Below the pieces are notes generated by a model that did no database searches, was not told the DNA's origin, and saw nothing but the letters and a program-made list of their open reading frames with translations. The translations under genes and the position numbers were made by a program. From contig NC_031768.1 of assembly GCF_001522545.3 (NCBI RefSeq), positions 111,109,212-111,173,211 on the forward strand: 64,000 bases of DNA, read 5' to 3'. Each line of letters starts with the position of its first letter. Within the stretch, counting starts at the first letter, position 1. This DNA comes from Parus major (Eukaryota > Chordata > Aves > Passeriformes > Paridae). This document shows, in pieces, positions 15,301-26,015 of the stretch.

Positions 15301-18300
15301 AAATTAATGGGTCAACAGATGTGTGAGGCTGGACTAGAACAGATTTTCAGGTCACTTCTCTGAAGCCCTGTTTAGAGCCTCGGGTCCTTTCACATGCCCC
15401 CAGCTGAACTTTCCCTGCTGGTAGCAAGCAGCCCTGGAACATTCCTGAAGAATGTTATCTGGGAGAAACTGCCTGACTTCTGCCATGGGGACATCCACTG
15501 AAAAGTTCAGCAATGTAGAGGCATTATTGTCATGAAATTTATAAATTTTGCATCTTCCCCACCCCAGAATAATGTTCTTCAATAAATAACTTGCACTCTT
15601 GTCTGATCACAAATCTGAGCACACTATTGTAACTTCTAATGATTGCCAGACTTTTGGGATTGTCTCGATGTGAATCAACAAACACTAAATTCAAATATTA
15701 TGGTGTAAAAAAGGAGTAAGGAAAATCCACACTAGGGTAGAATATCAACATTCTTTCTCATGACTAACCTATGAAGAATTTCAGGTTTTGTTTTTCAGCT
15801 AATCCTCCTGCAGAAAGCCAGATTTAAGTCTGTGAAGACATGTCCACAGTGCTCAACTACATGACTTACACAAAAATCTGTTTAGAGACTACATATGCAT
15901 AGGGGAGCAGAGATACCACAGCAGTATCATTTGGAACTGTTCAAATAAAAGAAATTTGCATATTGAAAGGGTACTGTATAGACCTTTTGCAGCTTCTAAA
16001 AATGCATCTTTTGGATACTATTAAGAAATTGTACATTTGCTTGCTAAGAAAAAATAAAATCTCTAGAATCAGGGTTAAATAAGAGTTGCACCTATTTAAT
16101 GCTGCAGTTTCAGAGAACAGCCCTAAAAGCTCTGAAACAGCCAGGAGATAACACTGTGCTGTTTAACCTTTATGCTTGAACAGCCCTTTGAAAGACACAC
16201 ATCTGACTGAACCAGAAGACCCTAAGTAAAAAATCCCATAATCTTTCAGTCCTGAACATGTTACTTCTGACTGAAATTTTCCATTCTTGATCACAGTCCA
16301 AGGAAATAATTTACATGGAGTTTGAGAAAAATACCTTCTTCCCTATGATTAAAAATAGTTGAACTTAGTTTCCATTGGGCGTGTTTTAGAAAATATCTTG
16401 CTCTTAACTATCTCTCCAGTAAAGCTTGCACAACAGCTTGGGAATAAAACAAAACTCTATCTGCTTTCTGTTAAATAAGAAACAGCACTGAATTGTAGCT
16501 CACTGTGGTTCACAATGGGTTCACAATGTACATTTGCATCAATTTTATGAAGAATGTAAATGACAGTGTAAGAGTAGGTAACAGTAATTCAAAGAATGCT
16601 TAGAAAACCTTCATGCTGCAACATTATTGATATGGATTCATCACCACAAAAACTCAAACATAAAAAATCAATTGATTTTCATGCTAAATTATTAGAGTTC
16701 TTAAATGATGAGAGTCCTGTTGTTCTGTTTTGCTGTAGCTAACTGCTTCAGTTGCTATCTAACTCTCCAGGCAAGGAAAGGCAAGGAAAATGGAGAAAGG
16801 CTTTTGAGTGTGGCCAAATTAATAATCTAAATTCAATGCCATAATGCTGATTCCTTACAAGGTCTGTCTCAATCTCGAAAACAAATATTTCATACTCAGA
16901 ATCCAAAAATGGAACAGCCCCACTCACTTCTACTTCCAAAAATATTTATAGATTAGTTTTCATCAAGTAAAGAGTAACGATAAAATAATTTGAGTTACTC
17001 CTCTCTTCCTCCCCAAAATAAAAGTCCTCTCCACACTTCTCTGGTCCAAGTTCCGTGCTCAAATTTACCACAAAATGGCCTTGGGCTACAAATCACAATT
17101 TATTCAGAATACTCCCCACTTCCAACTCATTGCAACTTTTACTTTGGTGCAGAGGGAAATAGCTCTAAACTCTAAAACTGCTTTTCATATATACATGTAA
17201 CTACTAACATTGATTGTTGTTACATTTTGATTACAGTGCAATGAAACAAACCAAACAAAAAAGACACTGGAATTAACTTCCTGTGTTGCAAGAGGGGTAA
17301 AAAAAACGTAACAAAAAAAAAAGCACCTAACAAAAAACGCAGGAAATAATCCTGACCACATAAACCATGAAAGATCGTCTGCAAGAGCTCAAATTGAGGG
17401 CTAAGGAACTACAGATAGCTGGGGAAAACAATGGTTCAACTGTACAAGAAGAGGAGCAGGAGGAGTTTGAACAGCAGGCCATTATTTATGAAAAAGAGCC
17501 CATAACTGAAAGGCACTTGCATGAAATCCAGAAGCTTCAGAACGAAATTAATAATCTGGTGGAAGAAGTCAATAAATTCAGCCAACAACAAAAAAGCCTC
17601 GTGTCTTCAATGAGAAGATTCAGCGTTCTCAAAAAGGAATCTAACATAGCAAGAGAAATCAAAATTCAAGCAGAACACGTACGCAAATGTTTGGATGAAC
17701 TGTCAAAAGCAGTGAGGAAAGCTGAAACTGAGCACGGGCCAGCCCGAGCCACGGTGAGGATCCTGGCAGCCCAGCACGCCTTCCTGTCCCACCGCTACCT
17801 GCAGGCCATGCTCTCCTACAACGAGGCTATCACTGCCAAGCAGGACAAGTGCAGGACCTTCATCCTCCGCCAGCTTGAGGTAGCTGGGAAAGAGGTGTCT
17901 GAGGAGGAAGTCAATGACATGCTCCAGCAAGGAAAATGGGAGATCTTCAATGAAAATCTGCTCACTGAAGTCAAGATTACTAAAGCTCAGCTGTCAGAGA
18001 TTGAGCAGAGACACAAAGAACTGATCAATCTGGAGAACCAGATCAAAGATGTGAAAGAACTCTTTATCCAGATCTCAGTTCTGGTGGAGGAGCAAGGGGA
18101 GATGATCAATAACATAGAAATCTGCATGAACAACACTCAAGAATATACTCAAGTGTCTAAAGAAAAGTTTGGGCTTGCAGTCAGGTATAAAAAAAGAAAC
18201 CCTTGCAAAGCCATTTGCTGCTGGTGTTGTCCGTGCTGCAGATGACACAAGAAATGAACTGCTTGAAATACCAATGGTTCCTCCACACCAAACTGACCTT

Positions 18301-21300
18301 GGAAAGCACTCTTGGAATCCCTCAACTGCTTAATTGTTCTTCCCACCTTCCCTTCAGCACAGCTCTCAGGAAAAACTGCATCCATTTGTCAAAAGAGAGT
18401 AAAGAATTTTACGCTTTTCACGGAAACACGTGAACTACAGGAAAGGATCAAAGGATAAAAGTGACGCTTTTTGGTTCTTCTGAACTTATTCAAAGTTTAG
18501 AAGTTCTAAAGTACAGTTTGCTTCTTCCACCTAAAACAGTGTGGCAACAAACTGTGCTGTTGGGAAGCATTGAAAATACTGTTAATCTCAAAGACAGGAT
18601 TCATAAAAATGTTTTATCTACTTTTCACAAAATAGTAACAAGTAGTTTTAATTGTCTTGTGTTTTTTTAGCATTTATATTTACTTGCTCAAATTCTAAAT
18701 CATTTTTTTCCCCAGGAATCTGAAATTCTACAAAACAAATCCACACATGAAGCAGACACCACTAGTAACAATCCAGAATGGGATGCCTAAACCAAACAAG
18801 AGGTCAGAAAACTTACCAGGAATGTTTCAATACTACCTCTATAGGAAGAGTTCATAAACTTCTCATAAACTGACACAGACATATTTATATTATTCAGCTC
18901 CAGAGGGAGAGCCCTAGCAGGATAGGGGAATAAGATCTTTAATTACACACTCACAAGGCACATTCTTAATGCTGCCTGTCTTACCTAAATACACAGTCAC
19001 ATCTGCAGTCTCACTTTTGCTAGCACAAAAATTAACGAAAAAATCAAATAAAAAATAGAACTCCATCCTTACACCCCCTACTCCTCCCCCATACTCTAGA
19101 ACCAGAGAATTATTTAGGTTGGAAGGAACCTCCTGTAACCATCTCCTTTTGGAACTGAGTGGGAAATAGCTCTCCATACAATTTAACAGACAATAGCAAT
19201 GTAACAGAGACACAAAAAGTTATTTCCAAAAGAAATTAAAAAAAGGAATTCCACACTAAAAACAAACAGCAAACCAGAAATGTATTCCTGAACTGCCTTG
19301 CACTGTGCAAGGACACAAACAATACCACTTTATTTGGGTAGTCAGAGAAGGCATAAGAAACTGCACTGCAATTCAGCAAAACACTGAGTGAACTGGATGC
19401 TTTTAGTTGCATGTAGTGGGAAAAAAATATAGTCTGCTATCAAGTCATTTTCACATTGTGATATTTAGAAATAGTTGGATTTCCTCCATCCCAGATTAAA
19501 ACTGCAACTGAAATTAACTGCTGTCAAAATACAATCAAAGATCTGAACCTTAAAGGGAAAAAAATTACTTACACAGTAGCAGCAAAAAATAAACTTAAAT
19601 GATGACACTACTGAAACTATTTCATTAAATACTCTCTAATTGCATATGTTAAAAATACCTTTATCTTCCACGGGCAGAGTAGAAATTAGCCAATAAACAA
19701 GAGCTGTACTTTCAATCATGGAATAAAACTCAAGTTTTCAAAATTCAAGTTTCAATACTTGGGAAAACAGCTGCCTGAATAAGTAATTTCCAGGTGTAAA
19801 TTGGTTAGAAACAGGCCAAACACATAAAACACACTGAAGAACTGGAAAGTGAGAAAGACTTGTGAAAACCTTTTCCTTGACAGGGGGTACTATTACCTGA
19901 AAACAAATACTATGAAATAATAGTATGAGATAAAGTTTACACTGAATTTGATATTAAGCATTCAAAATTATTAGCAGCAGAAATTTTGCAGTAATCACTA
20001 AAATAACTTTCCAGTGTTTTCAGTGGTTACATAAATACGCAGAAAACCAAACCAATTAAAGCCCAGCTGCAAGTGTTCTAAGAAAAAAATTGAAACATTA
20101 ATAGCTATAATCCCTTATCAGCAAAATAACAGGTAGAAAGTAGCTTTCTCCTAACAAAATACCTACTCAAAAATCTCCTTGGTATAAAATATCAGTCACA
20201 GCACATGGACTTGCATTTCCTCCTGCACATGCTCTATGTCAACTTTAAAAAAAACCCAAAACCAAACCAAGGACTCCAAACAAATGCAAATAATCCCAAA
20301 GAAAACCAGCATTTGCCTGCATAATATGATGTCTGTGTGCTCCTTTCTGATAAAAGAAAGGACAAAAGTAATCCTAAGTGAAGAAAATTTAAACTTGCAT
20401 ACCTATATAAGTCTTGAGGATGCTGCCAGAAGAATTTACCCATAAACATAAATAAGGTCATAACACTGAACAGTAAAAAAAAAAACCCAAATGACAAGTT
20501 TAACATCTCTAATTTATACCAAGAGGTAGTACAAGACAATACTATCAACACTTGAGGAAAATTGTCTTAAAATGACTCTGTAACACCTCCTTGGGCAGCT
20601 ATAAATAACAATATGGGAGAGAAGCAATTAAATTTGTAGAAGAAAAATCACACTGAACATCAGATTTCTCATATTCCCATACTTCTGTAAAATAGAGTAT
20701 TTAACACAAATTTTATGTCCACATTTTGCAATTCAGAGTCTTCTGCACAGATTAAAATGCACTAATTAAAAATGTGGCAAGGTATTAGAGAATTTAATAC
20801 TCCATGGGTAGCAAGTATCTCATTATTAAAAAAAAACAACAAAACCAAAAACCCACAAACAAAATCTGAACACTAAAATTAATATAATATTAAAAAAAGG
20901 CCAACTTTCAGCATAAATTTGGAAATCTGACAATACAGAAGAGAATTCTTAGCTCAAGAGGCAGTCACACAGGGAGCATAAACCAAAGAACTACTGGATC
21001 CCTCCAGAGAACTGGGACACTGCAAAAGCAAACTCTGATCAAAGGCTTGATGTTTAATCTAATAAACAGTAATAACATCAACAAACTCGGGTTAGTCACC
21101 ATTAGAGAAATTAATAAATACACTCTGCCTTCTGGTTAGCTACTGATAAAGATCAAAAAGCAGTATCAAGATCCAGGGAAATGAGTGAGAGTTCTCTATA
21201 CATCCAGTCAGCCACCCAAACAAACTCCATTATAGGATTAGAGCACAGATTTCTACAAAAAAAACCAAAAAAAACCCAAAAAAAACCAGCAAACAAAACC

Positions 21301-24300
21301 AAAATATAACCCAACCCCCCCATAAAGATGTATTTAGTTAAAAAAACACAGCACAGTTTTTCACTGTCATAGCTGCATTTTCAAAACACATTTGAGTTAA
21401 ACTATGTTTGCTTTATTTTCTTCCCTGTGCCACTAACATTCAGAGCAATGAAAGGTAAAATCTAATCTATTTTCAAAATATACACCATTACTTTGCTGAA
21501 TTACCCTCCACTTCATCAGGACAATTAAGCAGGTTCAGCTTCAAACCAGCAGAGCATCACTGTTTCTTAAAAATAAGAGGCCTCTCCTCTTAAGTGTACA
21601 GATTCTTTATGATAGATAGCACTGGAATGTTGTGCAATTAATGCATTATGGAGGTCTTATGCTCACCAGACAAAGATACTGACTTTATAAACCATTTTAA
21701 ACTTTCAGAGTTTATGTTTTAACTTTGAAAGAGTATTTGTTATCAAATATTTTTGGTGTGGAATTTAATAAAATATGTTCTTTCCAATATTTTACAAACC
21801 CTATTAAATAGAGAAAAAGCACGTGTCCAATGCAATTAAAGCAAGCCTCCTTTAATGAGATTTTGCTGATCACGTATCAGCAGCACTATGTGTTAAGTGT
21901 ACAAGACATTTATTGCTGAGAGATCACACTAGTGCTGAACATAATCAACCATTTACCATTTAATTAATTGATGTAGGCATAAACAGCAACAATATTTTTA
22001 CATCATGTTGCCATGCCAAATTTTTAAAGCCTTTTAACCTAGCATTTCAAGTAATACTAGAATTTTAAAGTGTTAAAATAACCCCACCTTAGTATTTTTC
22101 CATGGCTAATGAAAGAGGAGAGATATAAATATCCCTGAGAAGGATTACGTAAAACATACAACCATAAAACTAATTGTAATATTGGTTAGTGCTAAAGCTA
22201 CAGCAGTGTTAGTTACAACAGAAATAGTTCTTTAGGACTAAATTCACCCCATTTCAGATTATTAGGAGAACATTTATTACATTACTTACACTAACACAGG
22301 TTTTCCTGCTATCTTAGGGCTTTTTAAAACTTCAATCATGACTTGTTTTGTTTCTTCCATTCTTTCAATGTCACTGGAATCCACCACAAATATGACACCA
22401 TAGGACTCAGCATAATAATTCTTCCAGATATTCCGAATTCGCTTTCCACCTCCTAAATCAAAGATGGTGACTTCAAAGCGTCCCTGTTTAAGATCAATTT
22501 TGGAAAACCCAACGGTTGGAGCCACATCTTCAGGAGATTCTGCCAAAGAAGAAAGCCTTCAGTTTAAAGAGGATTTTATAGTGGGATTTGTGTAGCAAAA
22601 TTTGCATTTTAAAAACATGGAGTGAAACCTCCCTGTTAAATATTGCTGACCACATTTTTGCTTAAATGAAGATTTTTCCCTCTCCTCAGGGGATTTTAAA
22701 TTAAATAGTCTTTCAACTAGTTACTTGAATTTAGATAGGAGCACTGGAGGAGTGGAAGTGGGGAGAAAAGAGAAGGGCCCAAAAGGCAGATTTAAATATT
22801 TCACACCACAAGTCCATTGCAGTGATGGTTACTGTACTGCATTTTCAATTCCACTCATTTCCATGGTAGTAATCCAACTTTGAGAAGGAAAACAACCAAA
22901 ACAGTTAATGCACTATGACCTGGGAACCCTTGTGCTCTGCCAAATTAATTTTTTTATCTTTCATGGTTGCCAGAACAGCTTCAGAAGTTCAAACTAAGGG
23001 CCAAGATGAAATGACTAATACCATGTTTTTCTGTGATGTAAATTATTTGATTCCCTTTATTCAAGGCCAGTTTATAGTCTTTGTTTGTTTGCCTATTTCT
23101 ATTTGGTTTTTTTTCTAATTTGCCATGCAATATGCTAAAAAAATGATAGATTTATATTTAATACTTTTGTTGCTGTCTCCCTTTCCTGAGGGCAAAGAAA
23201 GCCTGGACTCACCTCACACCACTAAGCTGTGCCTGCAGGGCTGAGATAATTTGATTTCTGTTTTATGCAGCTGGGTAGCACAAGGCAAGAGAAATATGTA
23301 AAATTCAGCTTGTTGAGAGGAAAAAAAATGAAGGCCTGGCTAAAAGCACCGAGCTCTGAAGAGCAGTGCAAAAACTGAATCCCCACCAGCCTTCTGCTCC
23401 TACCCTTAAGACAGCCAAGATGGGCTTTCAGGACATTTAAGCCCTGGGAAACACTCAAAGAAATCTGAACTATCTTTTCCTTGAATTTCCCTTTAGAAAT
23501 GCACATCTTTATCTCAATTTTTCCCCTGAAAAATAGAACTTTTAGATTTTGTTTCTAGAACAGAATACTGTTCTGTAGACAGTGGAACTTGTAATAGAAC
23601 TGTTACATTCAGATTGTAAAGATAGTAAAGGTGATTTTCAAATGGAATGCTAAATAATGAAACACTCCTGTAGCAAGTCTGTGAACTTGCATAACACAAG
23701 TAAACAAACTCGAGGTGGAGTCTCCAAGTCTGTCAAAACACTAGTAAGTAAATTCTTGTTCTTGCACAAGATGAAAGTTATTTAGAAAGACAATCCCACA
23801 AGGGGAGGAAAAAAAAAATACAGAATTTTTGTTTTCATAAGCACAAGTTTTATCTCAAATTTTATCCTGCATGTGCCAGGGCAAAGTACCCTTCAAAATC
23901 GAGTGGTCTCTTAGTGGCAATTTATCATCATTTTCTGATTATAAATAATGAGAAAAAATATGTAACACTAAAACCATCCTTAATGTTATACACACCAATT
24001 TCCTTCTTTTAAACCTTTTCTGCTTATATATACACTTACTTACAACACTGATTTTTACATAAAAGTTTACTTCTGTATGCACATTACTGGAATGGCCACC
24101 TGAAAGCAACTTCAGCACATGCAAACAAAGAAAAAAGAGAAAACAATCAAGTCCATTGATGGTATTGTCCATTGTAATGTTTGTATCAAGATGTGATATA
24201 TGTGATATTTGAATGTACAACCACCAATATTTTCTTTCAACATGGGAGGAAAAGATACATTAAGAGATGAAGCAATATTTTCAAATTTAAATGATTGAAA

Positions 24301-25983
24301 ATTAGGAGTGATACTCTCACTGCTCCATTTGGATGATAAAATAACCACTTACCTCCTTGAATTCCTCGGACTGTAGCAGTTTTCCCAGCATTATCAAGAC
24401 CCACCATTATTAGTGTCACCTTCCTCCATAAGGAGGGAAAAAAAAAAGAGAGATTTATTTTTTTTCCTCTAGCTACAAATAATTTATTCTATTTTTTAAA
24501 CACATGCACAGCAGATTTACCACCAAATAATAGAAAGAAGAGGTATCAAAATACCAAGGCATTGTTCCCATTGTGTGTCTGGTGTTTAACCTGATTAGAC
24601 AGAATGGTAGAACAAGGTATAAAATGAAAAGTCTCATATCATGGTCTAAGTTTCACATGAGACAATGATTCTGCTTTCAACTTGTACTTGCCTGCTGCAA
24701 TTTAATTTCACGGTACTGTAAATTTTATTTGGTGTGGTCATGGTCCCTTTAACAATTTCTGTAATTGCAGTTGCATTCCCCTGTCTGTGCCTCCAAGTTT
24801 TTCCTGTGTTAGAAAATTATTTCTGTCTCCATCAGTCTGTCTGAACAACACCATACAGTATACAACACTTGTGTAGGCAACACCAGATGCTCAAAATAGG
24901 TGGGAATCACCATGACTTTGTTTCTAGACTGTTAATATGTAAACCAGTGGTGCTAGGAATGCACAATTTATTAGCAAACTGGTATACAGGTTAATACTTT
25001 TAGCAGGATAGGATTTTAAAAGCCACAGGAAAACCATATTTATGGGTGTATAACTCAGTTCTTCCTCCTATTCGCAAAGGCTTGGTGGTCAAATTAATTT
25101 GCTCAATTTTATACACCCTGAAGTGAAGGAATTCTAAAAACCATTGTTATTTGCAGACTTAAAGCTGTAATGGTATCAAACATGAAGTGGAATTTATACA
25201 AGTTCTTTCAGAAGAGGAAGAAAACTCTGAGAAAATAAACCCAAAATTAAACAAATTATACTTTAGAATCTTAAAATGCAGAAACTGGAAGACTAAGGCA
25301 AAAACCAAACAAACTTTACCCTGAGCAGCTTAGAGGCTTTCTGTGATGGAGTGACCAGAGCAGTGGACAAAGGAAGGGTTACAGGTTTGATTTATCTGGA
25401 CTTCTGTCCAAATTGGAGAGATGGGTTCAGTGGATGGACTGGTAGGTAGGTAAGGAACTGCTTGGACAGTCACAGCCAGAGGGCAGTGGTGACAGCTCAG
25501 AGTTCCCATGGACACCAGTGACTGGTGGTGCCCCTCAGAGGTCCATACTGGGACCAGTGTTATTTAGTATCTTCCTTAATGAGACAGAAAAGGTGCTGAG
25601 GGCACCCTCGGCAAGTTTGCAGGTGAGTGGTGAGGCTGACACACGTGAAGGATGGGAAGCCATCCAGAGGGAACTGCACAAGCTCAGGAAGTGGCCCATG
25701 GGAAGATCAGGAGGTTTATTAAGAGCAAGTTCAAGGTGCTGCACCTGGGTCAGGGCATCAGCACAAGCTGGGGGGTGAGCAGATGAGGAAGAGCCCTGGG
25801 GAGAAAGAACTTGGGGGTGCTGGTGGGTGAGAGGCTGGACGTGATCCAATATGAAACAATGAATAAAACACAAGTGAAACACACTTGGGAAGGTGAGAAA
25901 TATAAAATATTTTCCCATGTTTACCTGACAGGTTCCCTCCACCGTTTTAACCAGTTGCAGCAATTGGCCATTAGATTGAACAT
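289..25983 (-). CDS. ARL13B: ARL13B, ciliary ARF-like GTPase (3'-partial, nine coding exons)
   Basis: Coding exons, in gene order: 25983-25925, 24423-24353, 22539-22290, 6268-6163, 3923-3721, 2728-2635, 1516-1300, 919-803, 357-289. All junctions carry AG/GT and the phases join into 395 residues; the final exon (about 25 residues in the human protein) lies off the left edge. The family acts in the ciliary membrane as an atypical small GTPase and as an exchange factor for ARL3, needed for Hedgehog signalling and axoneme structure. Visible landmarks: Cys8-Cys9 near the N-terminus (palmitoylation site), P-loop GLDNAGKT at 28-35, G3 motif DLGGG at 71-75, NKQD at 130-133, CSA at 165-167, a charged coiled-coil stretch after about 195, a proline-rich tail, and the cilium-targeting RVEP at 350-353. 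Arg79 and Arg200, both mutated in human Joubert syndrome, are kept. G3 has Gly where most small GTPases have the catalytic Gln, as in known ARL13B. Identity is secure; the exon 6 acceptor is the weakest boundary. Confidence 0.95.
803..919 (-). CDS. ARL13B: ARL13B coding exon 8 (RVEP ciliary targeting signal)
   Basis: This 117-base exon encodes residues 335-372, a lysine-rich stretch followed by HRVEPVN and a proline-rich run. RVEP at 350-353 is the conserved VxP-type ciliary targeting motif. The acceptor is ttggatgtag and the donor gtaagt. The basic stretch before RVEP parallels human KKKTKKLRMKRNHRVEP. Confidence 0.92.
1300..1516 (-). CDS. ARL13B: ARL13B coding exon 7 (coiled coil and Ser/Gln-rich linker)
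   Basis: This 217-base exon encodes residues 262-333. It opens with [15 protein letters not shown], which matches the human NEGKLEREKKNQKME helix, and then becomes a Ser/Asn/Gln-rich, poorly conserved linker. The acceptor is cattttgttag and the donor gtaaaa. Its frame runs from Asn262 (AAT at 1516-1514) to the split Asp334 codon. Confidence 0.88.
2635..2728 (-). CDS. ARL13B: ARL13B coding exon 6 (acidic linker)
   Basis: This 94-base exon encodes a short acidic segment (residues 231-261) ending [13 protein letters not shown], which aligns with human NPFQPIASVIIE. The phase fits exon 5 (+2) and exon 7 (0). The donor is gtagga. The acceptor ccaaag is the only in-frame choice, because an in-frame TAA lies just upstream, but it lacks a pyrimidine tract. 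I regard the exon as real and its 5' boundary as probable. Confidence 0.75.
3721..3923 (-). CDS. ARL13B: ARL13B coding exon 5 (end of G domain, start of coiled coil)
   Basis: This 203-base exon encodes residues 163-229, starting EPCSAVMG (G5 motif) and continuing through [20 protein letters not shown] into the Lys/Glu/Arg-rich helix that begins the coiled coil. Arg200 is conserved. The acceptor is gtatttacag; the donor is gtattt, a weaker match than the others but the only one that keeps the frame into exon 6. Confidence 0.93.
6163..6268 (-). CDS. ARL13B: ARL13B coding exon 4 (NKQD)
   Basis: This 106-base exon encodes [20 protein letters not shown] and following residues to Ile162. It carries NKQD (130-133), the guanine-specificity motif. 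The acceptor is cttccctctag and the donor gtaagt. It is separated from exon 3 by a ~16 kb intron that contains STX19 on the other strand. Confidence 0.95.
12615..12782 (+). mobile_element. CR1-type LINE 3' fragment
   Basis: The sequence agtgataggacaaggctgaa, gctaggaaggaagaaattct and ctctggcacaggatgctcag follows the order of a CR1 3' region (ORF2 end and 3' UTR). It is short and degraded, and lies in the large ARL13B intron upstream of STX19. Confidence 0.75.
15320..15360 (+). mobile_element. Possible CR1 3'-end scrap
   Basis: The sequence gaggctggactagaacagat and tttcaggtcacttct resembles the CR1 terminal ggttggactagatgatcttt / aggtcccttcc motif. It is very short and could be chance. Confidence 0.35.
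17237..17366 (+). other. STX19: Possible STX19 5' UTR with splice acceptor and short uORF
   Basis: The sequence ttttgattacag ends at 17236 and could be the acceptor joining an upstream non-coding exon to the coding exon. Just after it, an ATG at 17241 opens an 11-codon frame (stop at 17274-17276) ending about 90 bases before the STX19 start. The upstream exon and promoter are not identifiable by eye. Confidence 0.4.
17367..18245 (+). CDS. STX19: STX19, syntaxin-19 (single coding exon nested in ARL13B)
   Basis: An intact 292-residue frame (human 294) opens MKDRLQELK and ends with a cysteine-rich tail. Syntaxin-19 is a Qa-SNARE lacking a transmembrane segment; it is held on membranes through palmitoylated C-terminal cysteines and works in epithelial membrane trafficking. 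Visible: N-terminal helical Habc-like region from about 45 to 165; conserved [17 protein letters not shown] near 42-58; linker [20 protein letters not shown] at 165-184; SNARE helix about 204-266 with the expected zero-layer Gln243 in [11 protein letters not shown]; tail with seven Cys between 280 and 291. There is no hydrophobic C-terminal helix, as expected. It lies antisense in the large ARL13B intron, as in mammals. Bases 17730-17890 are distinctly GC-rich compared with the rest of the frame and code for its least conserved part. Confidence 0.97.
   Translation: MKDRLQELKLRAKELQIAGENNGSTVQEEEQEEFEQQAIIYEKEPITERHLHEIQKLQNEINNLVEEVNKFSQQQKSLVSSMRRFSVLKKESNIAREIKIQAEHVRKCLDELSKAVRKAETEHGPARATVRILAAQHAFLSHRYLQAMLSYNEAITAKQDKCRTFILRQLEVAGKEVSEEEVNDMLQQGKWEIFNENLLTEVKITKAQLSEIEQRHKELINLENQIKDVKELFIQISVLVEEQGEMINNIEICMNNTQEYTQVSKEKFGLAVRYKKRNPCKAICCWCCPCCR
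18246..22289. other. Large ARL13B intron, part to the right of STX19: STX19 3' UTR and AT-rich sequence
   Basis: The first part is presumably the STX19 3' UTR; no canonical AATAAA occurs for the first 800 bases, the nearest being at 19047. The rest is A-rich (for example AC/A runs at 20821-20855 and 21259-21305) with one CR1 remnant. No other gene is visible. Confidence 0.6.
19090..19150 (-). mobile_element. Short CR1 3'-end remnant
   Basis: The segment agaattatttaggttggaag and gaacctcctgtaaccatctc resembles the reverse complement of the conserved CR1 3' end (agaatcattaaggttggaaa form). It is about 60 bases long, so the call rests on one motif. Confidence 0.55.
22290..22539 (-). CDS. ARL13B: ARL13B coding exon 3 (switch regions, G3)
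   Basis: This 250-base exon encodes residues 45-126 and covers switch 1 (PTVGF at 51-55), the G3 motif DLGGG at 71-75, and Arg79. The acceptor is ttctttggcag and the donor gtaagt. Its split ends fit the neighbouring exons (phase +1 in, +2 out). It is the most conserved piece of the gene seen here: the run [19 protein letters not shown] is the same as in the mammalian protein as I know it. Confidence 0.95.
24353..24423 (-). CDS. ARL13B: ARL13B coding exon 2 (P-loop)
   Basis: This 71-base exon encodes residues 21-43, [20 protein letters not shown] followed by IQG, and carries the nucleotide-binding P-loop (residues 28-35). Thr35 is the Mg-coordinating position of the P-loop. The acceptor is a T-rich tract ending ggag and the donor is gtaagt. 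Joining to exon 1 completes Arg20, and joining to exon 3 completes Glu44. Confidence 0.93.
25325..25850 (+). mobile_element. CR1-type LINE fragment (reverse transcriptase C-terminal part)
   Basis: The plus strand reads like the end of a CR1 reverse transcriptase. After a degraded part with agtggacaaaggaa and tctggacttctg, it continues ggtgcccctcagaggtccat, then sequence coding [20 protein letters not shown], then gcaccctcggcaagtttgca and gtgctgcacctgggtca. The frame is broken and both ends are truncated, so it is inactive. It lies in ARL13B intron 1, antisense to the gene and about 75 bases from the start-codon exon. Confidence 0.9.
25925..25983 (-). CDS. ARL13B: ARL13B coding exon 1 (start codon)
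   Basis: Read on the minus strand, 59 bases encode [19 protein letters not shown] plus the first two bases of an Arg codon, then a GT donor (gtaaac). This matches the conserved ARL13B N-terminus with its paired palmitoylated cysteines (residues 8-9). The exon is too short and too far from other exons to appear as a conventional open reading frame. The base at -3 is G, so the start context is moderate. Two out-of-frame ATGs lie 10 and 17 bases upstream. A CR1 fragment ends about 75 bases beyond the donor. Confidence 0.9.
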
Positions 25984-26015
25984 CTCTCTTCATCAGCCAT
26001 CCAGAGCCACCAAAG
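25984..26015 (-). other. ARL13B: ARL13B 5' UTR part of the start-codon exon
   Basis: On the minus strand the nearest plausible acceptor upstream of the start is tattcctgtag, putting the exon's 5' edge at 26015 and leaving a 32-base leader segment. A second possible acceptor (ctctctgccag) lies further upstream near 26060. The segment holds two ATG codons (26000-25998 and 25993-25991), neither in frame with the main start. Confidence 0.5.

Larger units (their letters stand above)
6269..17236. other. Large ARL13B intron, part downstream of STX19's left side: no further gene seen
   Basis: This ~11 kb is AT-rich intron sequence with homopolymer runs (A runs near 6803 and 13442, a T run at 14219-14235) and the CR1 fragments listed separately. 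Open frames here are short, lack domains and have no matching splice structure. Confidence 0.7.
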
